Assembly (NCBI GenBank): GCA_018819135.1
Contig: JAHJQK010000142.1
Span: 1 to 64,000 of the forward strand
Length of the DNA: 64,000 nucleotides
Source of the DNA: Pseudomonadota bacterium
GTDB lineage: Bacteria > Desulfobacterota > SM23-61
Direction: 5' to 3'
Shown here: positions 19,301 through 28,461 of the stretch, in pieces
Layout: each line of letters starts with the position of its first letter
How positions within the stretch are numbered: position 1 is the stretch's first letter
The notes under the pieces: generated by a model
Seen by the model: the letters and a program-made list of their open reading frames with translations, nothing else
What the model was told of the DNA's origin: nothing
Databases searched by the model: none
Translations under genes and position numbers: made by a program

Positions 19301-20461
19301 CCCAAAGCGTAACCTTGGTGTAGGAATCCTTCCTCGTAGTTCCATTGCTTTCTTTACTCGCTCCTGGGAGATGGCCAGAGCCACCACCCGCGGCAACTGC
19401 TTGCTGCTCTTGGATTCATCCAATACCATACCCACGTTCTTCCACATTTTCCGCCTTACCGTAGCGTACACTTCCTGGGTCTCGAGGATGTCGCAGGAAT
19501 ATCGGTTGTCCATAGCCTTGCCGGTACTTATCACGGCGCCGGCATTGGCCACAAAATCTGGCACTACCAAAATTCCCTTTTTATGGAAATATTTCTGCGC
19601 CGCCTCCGCGGTAGGGAAATTCGCGCCTTCAACAATCATTTTGGCCTTCACCTTTTTCATGTTTTTTTCGGTAATCTGGTCTCCCGTCGCCCCCGGAATC
19701 AATATGTCTGCTTCCACCTCTAATTCTTTGCCCAAAGGAATCTGTTTACCTTGGCCATATTTCAAAACAGCCTTGTCCCCCCACTTCTCCTTGAGGGATA
19801 GCAGTTTGTCTACTTTCAACCCCTGCGGGTCGTAAAGCGCCCCCTCCCTTGAAGAGATCGCCACCACTTTCGCCCCTTTCTCCTTGATAAACTTGGCGCT
19901 AAAGGCCCCTACCGCCCCAAAACCTTGAATCGCCACCGTCGCTTTACTTAATTTTATATTCCGGTAGGGCGCCGCACACTCCGCCGCTTCCACCACTCCA
20001 TAGCCGGTGATCCCCAGCTCATCATAAGGCAATCCTCCCAGTTCCGCCGGCGTCCCCACTGCTGCCTTCATGTCTTCCATCTCATCCAGGGCAATGGCTC
20101 CATCCTTCTCCGCGAAACCCATGTCGTTACCGAAAACGTATTCGTCCGGCAAGAACTTGCGTATCTTTTTCACGTAAGCGCGGATGATCGCCTCTTTGTG
20201 GGGAGATTTAGGGTCATTGCGGATCCCCGCTTTGGCGCCCCCGAGGAAAATATCGGCCATCGCCCACTTCCAGGTCATGGTCCGGGCTAAACGGAAGCAG
20301 TCCAGCAGGGTCATATTCGCATCCATACGGCACCCGCCCTTCCCCGGCCCCCGGGCGGTATTATCGATCACCAGCATCCCTTTCATCCCCGTCTTCGTAT
20401 CATGGACTACGATGATTTTCTCCGGGCCCCATTCATCCATCCATTCAAATACATCAGCCAT
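19274..20461 (-). CDS. Glu/Leu/Phe/Val dehydrogenase family protein
   Basis: 395 residues. The substrate domain has PGKGGCRMDANMTLLDCFRL and FLGGAKAGIRNDP with the catalytic Lys, followed by GNDMGFAEKDG. The nucleotide domain has VAIQGFGAVGAFSAKFI. VPDFVANAGAVIS is typical of the C-terminal part. The enzyme interconverts an amino acid and a 2-oxoacid with ammonia using NAD(P). GGAGG precedes the ATG at 20461. The final residues (GECECQFQS) fall in a GTGTGA-type repeat and look like a recently acquired tail. It may feed ammonia or 2-oxoacids to or from neighbouring pathways. Confidence 0.88.
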   Translation of the reverse strand: MADVFEWMDEWGPEKIIVVHDTKTGMKGMLVIDNTARGPGKGGCRMDANMTLLDCFRLARTMTWKWAMADIFLGGAKAGIRNDPKSPHKEAIIRAYVKKIRKFLPDEYVFGNDMGFAEKDGAIALDEMEDMKAAVGTPAELGGLPYDELGITGYGVVEAAECAAPYRNIKLSKATVAIQGFGAVGAFSAKFIKEKGAKVVAISSREGALYDPQGLKVDKLLSLKEKWGDKAVLKYGQGKQIPLGKELEVEADILIPGATGDQITEKNMKKVKAKMIVEGANFPTAEAAQKYFHKKGILVVPDFVANAGAVISTGKAMDNRYSCDILETQEVYATVRRKMWKNVGMVLDESKSSKQLPRVVALAISQERVKKAMELRGRIPTPRLRFGECECQFQS

Positions 20462-20566
20462 GATTTCTCCTCCCTGCCGCTGGATTGGGCATCCCCGGCA
20501 GCCTGTGATTACAACCTCTGCGGCCGTCCCCTATAGATTGCTTCCCCGGATGAAAATCATTTGTCT

Positions 20567-21334
20567 TTACAGAACCCGATCACTCACGGCTGGAAATGTT
20601 CCTCTAACAGCCGACACCTTGTCCATATCGATTTCCGCCTTTAAAAGACACTCCTCATCTCCACCGCTGGTCAGAATGACTCCCCAGGGATTTACCATCA
20701 TACTGTGGCCACAAAATTGAGCCCCACGATTAGTTCCCACACAATTACTGGAAACCAAAAATGCCGTGTTTTCTATGGCTCGCACTCGATTCAACATGAT
20801 CCAATGCTCCAGCCGGGGATAGGGCCATCCCGAGGTTACCAAAAACAGCTCGGCGCCCTTATCTAACATGGCCCTGAAGATTTCTGGGAACCTTAAGTCA
20901 TAACAGGTAGCCATCCCGATTTTCCCCCATGGAGTTCCGACCACCACCACCTCTTTTCCCCGGGATAGGATTTGACTCTCCTGCGATCCGTAACCATAAA
21001 GGTGAATTTTCTGATAGGTGGCCATCAGTTTCCCGTCCGGGCCCAACAACAGGCTCGTGTTGAACAATTTACCATTCTTTTTCTCCACGATACTTCCGGC
21101 ATGCAGGTGGAACCCGTGTTCCTTGGCCTTGGCCGCCATCCTTTGAGCTGTCTCGCCACTGAGCGGCTCTGCTTCTTCTGAATAACGGTCAAAAGAAAAG
21201 TAGCCGATATTCCAAATCTCCGGGAGGATGACGAGGTCAGACCCCTTGACCTGATCCAATAGCGCCTCCGCCCGTTCGATCCGCTGAGATTTTCTCTCCT
21301 CGCCAACTTTCATCTGAATGGAAGCAACCTTCAT
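20567..21334 (-). CDS. Nitrilase-superfamily amidohydrolase (omega-amidase-like)
   Basis: 255 residues. The Glu-Lys-Cys triad is visible as LPEIW (E39), YQKIHLY (K109) and ATCYDLRFPE (C144). The family hydrolyses amides or nitriles of small carboxylic acids. The closest pattern is the omega-amidase/C-N hydrolase group (WNIGYFSFDRY). GGGGGGAAAAG lies in front of the ATG. It lies 30 bases before the cupin gene region on the same strand. The substrate is unknown. Confidence 0.88.
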   Translation of the reverse strand: MKVASIQMKVGEERKSQRIERAEALLDQVKGSDLVILPEIWNIGYFSFDRYSEEAEPLSGETAQRMAAKAKEHGFHLHAGSIVEKKNGKLFNTSLLLGPDGKLMATYQKIHLYGYGSQESQILSRGKEVVVVGTPWGKIGMATCYDLRFPEIFRAMLDKGAELFLVTSGWPYPRLEHWIMLNRVRAIENTAFLVSSNCVGTNRGAQFCGHSMMVNPWGVILTSGGDEECLLKAEIDMDKVSAVRGTFPAVSDRVL

Positions 21335-21363
21335 CTTTTCCCCCCCGTCTTCTCTTTCTTGAT

Positions 21364-21717
21364 CTACCGGGCTTTCTCCCCGTAATAGCGGATTTCAAAA
21401 GTGGTACACCCCCGGGGGATATGATAAGGACCGTGTTTCATTCCGGGTGGACGGCAGGCGTAAAACCCCGCACCAAAGGTTTGCTTCTTGGCCAGGTCAA
21501 TTAACTCCCCTTCGACGATTAAAACTTCTTCCCAAAAATCATGAACCAGCGTTTCAGCCGTTTTTATCCCGGGAGGGAATTTTAAGAGTCGGGTGTAAGA
21601 CTTTGTTTCCGGGTCTAAGCTAAGGATTTTTTCCTTAATACCTAAGGTATCTCCTTCCACCGGTTTCCATTCGTAGTGAGTATCCACATCGATAAATTCA
21701 ATTTCTCGCTTGGGCAT
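21364..21717 (-). CDS. Cupin-domain protein (ChrR-like)
   Basis: 117 residues, an intact small cupin. The paralogue at 9685 is frameshifted. Shared motifs are YTRLLKFPPG, DFWEEVLIVEG and YACRPPGMKHGPYHIPRGC. Metal-binding His/Glu residues are likely within WEEV and KHGPYH. A ribosome site (GAGGA) precedes the ATG. Such cupins often accompany aromatic or acyl-CoA catabolic genes; no reaction can be assigned. Confidence 0.8.
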   Translation of the reverse strand: MPKREIEFIDVDTHYEWKPVEGDTLGIKEKILSLDPETKSYTRLLKFPPGIKTAETLVHDFWEEVLIVEGELIDLAKKQTFGAGFYACRPPGMKHGPYHIPRGCTTFEIRYYGEKAR

Positions 21718-21751
21718 TTTTCATCCTCCCTTTCTCCACGAGTGACCCTCT

Positions 21752-21988
21752 TTATCTCCCATCGGAAGAAGCTGCGCTGATTTCCCGTGGATTTAATGTT
21801 TTTTTCTTTTTTCTTTTACCTGACTGACGTTCCGGCGAAAGGCGGACTGTTTTGGCTTCCTTGACCATTACATTCCGCAAGCGCTCCCATTTTTTACCGA
21901 AGGATAGGCTGATCTGAGGTTCGAACTCTTTGACCAATTTTAAGGCAATGATGTCATGGGTGATATAATCTTTGGCCAGATTGATCAT
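21752..21988 (-). CDS. Small hypothetical protein
   Basis: 78 residues, basic in the C-terminal half (GKRKKKK), not recognised. It lies between purH-like and cupin genes on the same strand. The open frame extends upstream of the ATG without a stop for about 25 codons up to the purH stop, so the true start is uncertain and the gene may be a remnant of a longer one. No membrane segment or metal motif is seen. Confidence 0.4.
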   Translation of the reverse strand: MINLAKDYITHDIIALKLVKEFEPQISLSFGKKWERLRNVMVKEAKTVRLSPERQSGKRKKKKTLNPREISAASSDGR

Positions 21989-22040
21989 TCCCCGGTTATG
22001 GGTCCAGGTGGCAAAGGCTTTTTCCGTCTGCCATGGGCCA

Positions 22041-23333
22041 TCAATGTTTGAAGGCCCTTTGGCCGGTGAAGACCATGGTCACCTGTGGCTTGGCTTCGTT
22101 GCAGGCTTGAATCGATTCAAAGTCCCGGTCGGATCCTCCGGGATGAACAATAGCCGTAACGCCCTCTTTAATTCCCACATCTACGCCATCACGGAACGGA
22201 AAGAAGGCGTCGGAAATCATCGCCGAACCTTTAATCCCGCCGTGATCTTCCTGGGTCCGGTGGTAAATCTCTTCTTTGGCCTCCGGACCGCGTCTCCCTT
22301 GGCTGATCTCTATTTCCAGAGTTTTATAGGGAATCCCGTACTTCCGGAAGCAGAAGGCATCGGCATATTTGGTGTAGGCTTTAAAAACGGCGATTTCCGC
22401 CACCCCCACTCGGTCTTGCTCACCTGTCCCAATCCCTACGGTCCGGCCGTCTTTTACGTAAAGCACGGAATTGGAGGAAACCCCCTGTTCCACAGCCCAC
22501 CCAAAAACCATGTCGGCATATTCTTTTTCCGTCGGCTCCCTTGCGATGACCAATGTTTCTCCTTTATAAGTAGCCGCAGCCTTCTGGAAATCTTCTTTGC
22601 TGCGGATGGCGTTGACCGAAGACTGCTGAACGATAATCCCCCCATCCATCAGGGATTTGAAATCCGCAAAGCGCACTTGCCGGTATTCAGACAAATGGTC
22701 GATGCGCGGCACGCGGATGATGCGCAGGTTGGCCCGGCGCTTTAGAATGTCCACGGTCGATTCTTCGTATTCCGGGGCGACCACGACCTCCAGATAATTT
22801 TCGCTGACCATCTCGGCCGTGGCTTTGTCCATTGCCCGGTTGACGGCCAGACAGCCTCCGAAGGCGGCAATCCGGTCGGCCATATTCGCCCGGTCGTAAG
22901 CCTCCGTTAAAGTCGGCCCGTAAGCCACGCCACTCGGATTGTTGTGCTTCATGATGGCGGCGGCCGGTTGATCCATCAGAAATTTTAAAATATTCAGGGC
23001 ATTGTCCGCATCCGTGAAATTGGTCTTTCCGGGGTGTTTTCCCGATTGTAGCATCTCTTCTGCGGATATGGCGCTGACCAGGCCTTTCCCGGGTCCGATA
23101 AACTCACAACCCCCTAAAACTAAATTACCGTTGATCAATTCATAGAGAGCGGCCTCCTGGCCGGGGTTTTCGCCGTACCGTAAGCCCTTCTCGATCCACT
23201 CCCCGGTTTTTTCATCCGGTATCTTCCAGCTTCTTTTCCGGTAAACTAAAATCTGATTGCCGAACTGAATGATCATGCGCTCGGGAAAATGATCATCCAT
23301 TACTGTCCGGTACATTTGCTTCAACTCAGCCAT
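22041..23333 (-). CDS. AICAR formyltransferase-like protein (PurH C-domain only)
   Basis: 430 residues from the ATG at 23333, chosen for the AAGGAGGAAAAG site; the frame extends 11 codons further up. It contains the AICAR transformylase domain only: RYGENPGQEAALYE, MKHNNPSGVAYGPTL, AFGGCLAVNR, ISDAFFPFRDGVD and VHPGGSDRD. The IMP cyclohydrolase (MGS-like) domain of bifunctional PurH is absent, so it would make formyl-AICAR, with the cyclohydrolase made elsewhere. The Ser in NNPSG replaces the more common Cys. It probably serves purine synthesis, unrelated to the surrounding catabolic genes. Confidence 0.85.
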   Translation of the reverse strand: MAELKQMYRTVMDDHFPERMIIQFGNQILVYRKRSWKIPDEKTGEWIEKGLRYGENPGQEAALYELINGNLVLGGCEFIGPGKGLVSAISAEEMLQSGKHPGKTNFTDADNALNILKFLMDQPAAAIMKHNNPSGVAYGPTLTEAYDRANMADRIAAFGGCLAVNRAMDKATAEMVSENYLEVVVAPEYEESTVDILKRRANLRIIRVPRIDHLSEYRQVRFADFKSLMDGGIIVQQSSVNAIRSKEDFQKAAATYKGETLVIAREPTEKEYADMVFGWAVEQGVSSNSVLYVKDGRTVGIGTGEQDRVGVAEIAVFKAYTKYADAFCFRKYGIPYKTLEIEISQGRRGPEAKEEIYHRTQEDHGGIKGSAMISDAFFPFRDGVDVGIKEGVTAIVHPGGSDRDFESIQACNEAKPQVTMVFTGQRAFKH

Positions 23334-23651
23334 CTTTTCCTCCTTGCCATTTATTCCATTGGACACAGATTTCCGCCGATATTCGTAGCTAAAATTTTTC
23401 CTGGGCAGGAATTTTACCTTGGCGAAGTTCGGGTTTGAACCTTATTTCTCCCAGGATACTAACAGACTATCAGCTAAAATTGAAGGGATTTTTATAGGAA
23501 GACTCGCGCAGATGGGAAACCGAATTCTCTTTGCCATTTATCTTCCTTCCTTGCTGGAATAGAGATCTTTTGTTATGCTTTTCTTAAGAAAAAAACGAGT
23601 AACAAGATTTTTCCGAATAAGTAAATGGTTTGATCAAGGATGACCGTATCG
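23334..23651. other. Intergenic region between divergent genes
   Basis: About 320 bases between the purH-like gene and the ABC transporter. It is AT-rich towards the right end. I see no RNA gene, clear promoter pair, or repeat copy in it. Confidence 0.5.
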
Positions 23652-24578
23652 ATGAAGAAAGAAATCGAGCTGCGCCAGGTATTTAAAACTTATGGAAACC
23701 TGGTGGCCGTGCAAGACGTTTCCTTCGCCGTTTCCGAAGGTATCGTGTTTGGGCTCCTCGGTCCCAACGGAGCCGGGAAAACTACCCTGGTGAATATTCT
23801 CACCACTCTGCTCCACCCAACGTCGGGGCAGGCTTTTGTAGGAGGTCACGACGTGGTACGCGAGGCCGCCGGGGTCCGTAGCCTGATCGGCGTCGTTCCT
23901 CAGGAGAACAATTTAGATCGCTACCTCACGGCCCGGGAAAACCTCATTCTCCATGCCAAAATGCACCGCATGCCTCCTTCCTCCTACCAGCGGCGCATTG
24001 ACGAGCTTCTTGACCTCATGGGGCTCTCCGCCAGGCAGAAAGATTTCCCCAATAAATTCTCTACCGGAATGCAGCGGCGGCTGGTCGTGGCCCGGGCCTT
24101 GGTTCACGATCCCCGGATTCTTTTCTTGGACGAACCCACCACGGGGCTGGACCCCCAGGCCAAACGAATGATCTGGGATTATTTTCTTTCCCTCAAAGGG
24201 AAAAGAACCATATTCCTGACAACCCATAATATGGAAGAAGCTGATTTTCTCTGCGATCAAATTACCATCCTTGACCATGGTTCACCCATTGTTTCCGGAA
24301 CTTCCTCCCAACTGAAAGAGATGGCGGCGAGTGCCTGGTTCTATGAGATCGAAGTCGCCGGGAGGACGGGGGAATATCTCCAGGCGTTCCAGCGGCTACC
24401 TTTCATAGAAAGCGCTTCCCTCCAGGATGGGGTGATTCAGGTTTGTATTAAGAAAGAGGGAAAGCTGGGAAGCCTGGTCGAGCAGATCGACCTGCGGGAC
24501 CTGAGGAAGATCAGCTCCCGGCAGCCTTCTTTGGAAGATGTCTTCTTAAAGTTGACCGGAAGGAGGTTGCGCGTATGA
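23652..24578 (+). CDS. ABC transporter ATP-binding protein (ABC-2 exporter type)
   Basis: About 308 residues. Walker A is GPNGAGKTT, the Q-loop is VPQENN, the signature is the variant FSTGMQRR, Walker B is ILFLDEP and the switch His is in TTHNMEEAD. A C-terminal region of 80 residues (DRA/CcmA-type) follows. I prefer the ATG at 23652, which has AGGA at a normal distance; an ATG 12 bases earlier lies directly on AAGG. The permease gene overlaps by four bases (ATGA), so the two form one exporter. The cargo is unknown; relatives export drugs or lipids, or resemble NodI. Confidence 0.9.
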   Translation: MKKEIELRQVFKTYGNLVAVQDVSFAVSEGIVFGLLGPNGAGKTTLVNILTTLLHPTSGQAFVGGHDVVREAAGVRSLIGVVPQENNLDRYLTARENLILHAKMHRMPPSSYQRRIDELLDLMGLSARQKDFPNKFSTGMQRRLVVARALVHDPRILFLDEPTTGLDPQAKRMIWDYFLSLKGKRTIFLTTHNMEEADFLCDQITILDHGSPIVSGTSSQLKEMAASAWFYEIEVAGRTGEYLQAFQRLPFIESASLQDGVIQVCIKKEGKLGSLVEQIDLRDLRKISSRQPSLEDVFLKLTGRRLRV

Positions 24579-25330
24579 TGCATGGAGCCGTCTGCATCTG
24601 GCAGCGGGATATGCTGGTTTTGCGGCGGAATTGGTTTTCGGAAATCGTTACCGTCCTGGCTTTTCCCCTGACTTTCTTTCTCACGTTTGGGTTAGGGCTC
24701 AAAGGCTATATCCAGGATGTCGAAGGCGTACCCTACGCCATCTTCGTCGTCCCCGGTTTGATCTCTATGACCGCTGTTTTGGGCGCTTTTGACGACAGTT
24801 CCTGGGGCATGTGGTTCCACCGCATTGTGCAGAAAACCATCGAAGAATACCGGGTGAACCCCATCACCGTGGTGGATATCATTGTCGGCAAGATTATCTC
24901 CGGTTTCACCTCCGGTTTTTTCAAAGGTTTGACCGTAGGCCTTTTCCTGCTATTGCTCACCGGTTTCTCGCTCAACCTCCTTTTTTTACTACGCTACCTT
25001 CTTTTTATCTTCCTCGGGTGTATTATCTTCTCCTGCCTCGGCTCCCTCTGCGGCACTCTGATCGACAAGCCCGAGAACCTGGGACGGATCGAAGCCGTGG
25101 TGATCATGCCCATCATTTTCCTAGCCGGGCTTTTCTTTCCCCTTTCCGCTTACCCGGTTCGGGTGCTGCCCTACATTAAAGCCATTCCTACGACTGCCCT
25201 CTTTGATGGCGCCCGCCTGGCTCTCCTGAGCGGGAAGGTCGACCTGGTTTATTTGATCCTGCTGAGCGCGGCGGCGATTTTCAGTTTTATCCTGGCAGTG
25301 TGGGTGTTCGAAAAAAAGATGCACGGATAA
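24575..25330 (+). CDS. ABC-2 type permease
   Basis: 251 residues with about six hydrophobic segments, typical of ABC-2 (NodJ/DrrB-like) permeases: TVLAFPLTFFLTFGLGL near the N-terminus, the PIIFLAGLFFPLSAYP motif late in the protein, and a C-terminal LSAAAIFSFILAVWVF segment. The start overlaps the ATPase stop. It forms the membrane half of the exporter. Confidence 0.88.
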   Translation: MMHGAVCIWQRDMLVLRRNWFSEIVTVLAFPLTFFLTFGLGLKGYIQDVEGVPYAIFVVPGLISMTAVLGAFDDSSWGMWFHRIVQKTIEEYRVNPITVVDIIVGKIISGFTSGFFKGLTVGLFLLLLTGFSLNLLFLLRYLLFIFLGCIIFSCLGSLCGTLIDKPENLGRIEAVVIMPIIFLAGLFFPLSAYPVRVLPYIKAIPTTALFDGARLALLSGKVDLVYLILLSAAAIFSFILAVWVFEKKMHG

Positions 25331-25349
25331 AAACTGACCAAAAAAAAAC

Positions 25350-25377
25350 TTGACAAGGTCATCCATTGGCATAATAT
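25350..25377 (+). promoter_or_regulatory. Putative sigma70-type promoter for the CooF-like gene
   Basis: A perfect TTGACA at 25350-25355, a 16-base spacer and TAATAT at 25372-25377, about 45 bases before the ATG of the ferredoxin gene. It would start a transcript for the CooF/CooS and unknown cassette genes, separate from the ABC exporter. Activity is inferred. Confidence 0.5.
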
Positions 25378-25421
25378 GCATTTGTTTTTAAAAAGAAGCC
25401 CAGAATCGACGGGGTTGACCC

Positions 25422-25958
25422 ATGAAAGTGATAGGAATCCATCTGGATCGCTGCACGGGCTGTAAGACCTGCGAGCTTTATTGCGCGGTAGAGAGGGGAA
25501 GTAACGGGAAAACGCTGCTGCAAGCCGTCCAGGAAACCCCCTTGCCCCAACCACGGCTCCGGGTTGAAGGAAACAATGAATTTACCTTTCCTCTGCAGTG
25601 CCGCCACTGCCTTCAGGCGCCTTGCCTGAATGCCTGCCTCAACGCCGCGCTGGTCCGGGATCCGGAAACAAATCTTGTGATAGTCCGGGAGGAACGCTGC
25701 ATCGCCTGCTGGACCTGTACCCTGTTCTGTCCCTTTGGGGTTATTTTCCCCTGGCCGGAAAGAAAATTCGCTCTCAAATGCGACCGGTGTGCCTATATGG
25801 AAAACCCCGTCTGCCTGGAAGTTTGCCCTTGTCAAGCCCTGGAGCTTGTGGAACTCGAGGATTTTGAGAAAATCCCTGGCCAGAGGCGGGCGGAAATGGG
25901 CAAAATGCTGGCAGGAAAAAAAGAAAAGGGCTTGCTTTTACTCGATCTGGGAGAATAA
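25422..25958 (+). CDS. CooF-like polyferredoxin (4 x [4Fe-4S])
   Basis: 178 residues with four cluster motifs: CTGCKTCELYC, CRHCLQAPCLNAC, CIACWTCTLFC and CDRCAYMENPVCLEVCP. This is the arrangement of CooF/HycB/DMSO reductase-type electron-transfer subunits. It precedes a CooS-type remnant and an FAD oxidoreductase remnant, matching the known cooF-cooS-oxidoreductase cluster of anaerobes. It is complete and preceded by a good promoter candidate. Confidence 0.88.
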   Translation: MKVIGIHLDRCTGCKTCELYCAVERGSNGKTLLQAVQETPLPQPRLRVEGNNEFTFPLQCRHCLQAPCLNACLNAALVRDPETNLVIVREERCIACWTCTLFCPFGVIFPWPERKFALKCDRCAYMENPVCLEVCPCQALELVELEDFEKIPGQRRAEMGKMLAGKKEKGLLLLDLGE

Positions 25959-26192
25959 TCGATACGCTGGGTAGGCGTTATATCTAGAAAACGATTCAAA
26001 ACGGGGTATCAATTTGGCGTTTTGAAAAGAGCCACTAAATTTCATTGAAAAATGAAAGTTGCCAAATGAAAAATGTAAATTTCAGGGGAAAATGCCGGTC
26101 ATTTTGAAATTGGCAATTTAAATTTTGCATTTTGCATTGAAGGTTAGCCAATTTTACAAAGGGCTAAACTGTTACAAAACGGGAGAGCTGGC

Positions 26193-27727
26193 ATGGAAAT
26201 GATTCACTTTAAGACAGTTGATCCCATCAGTCAGGAACTTTTGCAGTCTGCTTCCAACCGGGGAATAAAGGTTCACTGGGACCGCTATGAAAGGCTTCAG
26301 CCGCAGGATGGATTTCTCCGGGTCGGTCTGAGCTGTCCTTTCGGTTGCCTGCAAGGCCCCTGTCGGATTGCCCCTTTTGGTCGAGGGCCCGATCGAGGGA
26401 TTTGCGGCCTGGACAGGGACGGGATGGTTTCCGCCCTTTTATTGCGCCTGGCGATGCAGGGAGCGTTGGAAGCCATGAAAGAACTTCCCAGCTTGGAAAA
26501 AGTTCCTCCCTTATTCTCCTCCGCCCCTCTGATTAAGATTGTCCCCCCGGCAATAAAAAAACTTGGTGGAAAGGAACTTTCACTGGGGGAGATCTCTGAT
26601 TCCGCTTTTCTCCTGCAAAGGCCCTGGGCATCGCCCGAAGATTTAATCCTGAAAGCCTTACGCTTGGGAATATTAACTTTGGGCTTGCTGGAGATAAAAA
26701 AGATCGGGGAAAAGGTTCCGCGGCGTCTCTCTCTCCAGGCAGGATATGGTCTGCTTGCCGATCGGGACCGGATGATCGGGGTATGCGGTCAGCTTTCCCG
26801 CAAGTTTCTGGAAGCCCTGGTCAAGCAGGCTTCGCCAAACCTTCGCCATCGCAGCCCAATCGTTTCTTTAGGAGATTGGATTCCAATAAATGGCGGGTTT
26901 TTGCCCTGCGTCTGCACTTCGGGTGAAGCGGAGCTGGCGGGGTTTGCCGTATCCTTGGTGGAAAAGAAGAACACCTCTTGCCCCAAGCCTTGACCAAACC
27001 CTCAGCCCGGCTGGTAGAACGACACCTCCGGCGGTTAGGAATTCGCCTCTTTTTGGGATGCCTCTTGGAAGATATCCAGGAAGAAAAAGGAATTCTGAAG
27101 TCGGCCAAGGTGAGCGGGCAGTGGATTCCAGGTGAGACCTTATTAATCGCCGTCGGGTCAACTCCCAATATAAATTTTCTTGCCAATTCCGGTTTGCTCC
27201 AGGACGGAGAGCTTCTGGTTTCTCCTGCTCTCCAAACCGCCGATGCCAAGATTTTTGCCGCCGGAGACGCCGTCACCATATCGACTTCCGGGGGAGAAAA
27301 ATATAAACCCTGGACTTGGCCCCAGGCCGTCTCCCAGGGGAAACTGGCCGCCGAGAATCTTTTCCGCTCTGGACCTCTTCCCCTTCAGGTATTGACCCGC
27401 CCCAATTCTATGAATCTACAAGGGCTATCCCTGGTGATCCTGGGAGCCCCTACCCCGGACGCCGCAATCATCTCTCATGACCGGACGGCGGAAGGGGTCT
27501 ACCGGGAGCTTTTCCTCCGCGGCCGAAAAATTGTGGGGGGAGCCCTGGTGGGGGATATTTCCGGGGCAGGTTTTTTGCATTTCCTGATGATCAACGGGAG
27601 CGAAGTCGATGGTGATGCGGCCAGGTTTTTGAAACCTCACTCCCGGGTTTTTTACCAACTTCTTCCGTCCTCCCAGAGACAGCGGCGGCAAGGCCGGATT
27701 CTTTTTCCAGAGGAGATGCATCCATGA
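26193..27727 (+). pseudogene. Collapsed pair: CooS-type CO dehydrogenase N-terminus joined to NAD/FAD oxidoreductase C-terminus
   Basis: Residues 1-245 resemble the N-terminal part of Ni-CO dehydrogenases: DRYERLQPQDGF, then GLSCPFGCLQGPCRIAPFG and RGICG (cluster B/D-type Cys), and later LQAGYGLLADRDRM. The CooS sequence stops near CTSGEAELA (about 26935), far before the Ni-Fe-S C-cluster ligands. From about 26960, after a one-base frame change in a short A run (26962-26965), the sequence is the C-terminal half of a pyridine-nucleotide-disulfide oxidoreductase: EEHLLPQAL, AVGSTPNINFL, IFAAGDAVTI and the dimerisation domain. A deletion of about 400 CooS residues plus the FAD domain would explain both halves. 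The stop overlaps the next ATG. Confidence 0.75.
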
Positions 27728-28461
27728 TCATTCGCCAGGAAACGTGCGTCGGTTGCGGCCGCTGCCATCCTTACTGCCCGACCCAGGCCATCCACTTTCA
27801 AGACCTGAAAAGCGCGGTGGATCAAGAAGTCTGCTATGAATGCGGCTGCTGCCTGCGGGCAGAGATCTGCCCGGTGAAGGCGATTGAAGATTCCCCCCAT
27901 GTCTACGATTACCCCCGGGCGCTGCGGAAATATTTCAGTGATCCCGACGCCACCCACGCCCTCACAGGAATCCAGGGCCGGGGCACTGAAGAATCAAAAT
28001 CAAATGATGTCACCCTGCGCGTTGGTCCGGGCGAGGTGGGAATTGCCATTGAAGTAGGGCGGCCGAATATCGGGATGGACTTGACCAACATCCAGAAGAT
28101 CACCCGGGCGCTGGCCCGGGCAGGGATTCATGAAATCGAACCCAACAACCCTTTCCAAGACATGATTCGAGACCACTCGACCGGAGACCTGAAACCGGAG
28201 CTGATGGGGGAACGAGTGCTCAGCGCCATCATCGAAATTCTGATACAGCGGGATCGGCTCCGCCATGTTTTGCGCACGATCAAGGAGGTAGCCCGGGAAG
28301 TGGACAGCGTCTTTTGCTTGGATGTATACACGATGCTCCAACCGGGGCTTACAATCCCTCCGGAAGTTTTAGAGATCATTGAATCAGAAGGGTTCTCCTG
28401 GCGGCCCAATGCCAAAATCAACCTGGGTCTGGGGCGCGCCTGGGAAAGGAAGAGCGCATGA
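27724..28461 (+). CDS. Ferredoxin-domain protein of an uncharacterised two-gene cassette (copy A)
   Basis: 245 residues. The N-terminal 60 residues are a two-cluster ferredoxin (CVGCGRCHPYCP and CYECGCCLRAEICP). The remaining 185 residues match no family I know. They share with copy B (32719-33447) a block reading GRGTEE(S/A)K(S/T)NDVT, then GEVG, GRPxIG and a C-terminal LG(L)GR ending. The gene overlaps the remnant before it and the partner gene after it by four bases each (ATGA), so the two proteins are probably made together. The role is unknown; an electron-transfer or metal-centre function is suggested by the clusters and by its position after CooF/CooS genes. Confidence 0.8.
   Translation: MIIRQETCVGCGRCHPYCPTQAIHFQDLKSAVDQEVCYECGCCLRAEICPVKAIEDSPHVYDYPRALRKYFSDPDATHALTGIQGRGTEESKSNDVTLRVGPGEVGIAIEVGRPNIGMDLTNIQKITRALARAGIHEIEPNNPFQDMIRDHSTGDLKPELMGERVLSAIIEILIQRDRLRHVLRTIKEVAREVDSVFCLDVYTMLQPGLTIPPEVLEIIESEGFSWRPNAKINLGLGRAWERKSA

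Noticed and set aside
23652-25330. NodIJ lipo-oligosaccharide exporter
   Set aside because: Only the general ABC-2 architecture matches; there are no other nodulation genes.
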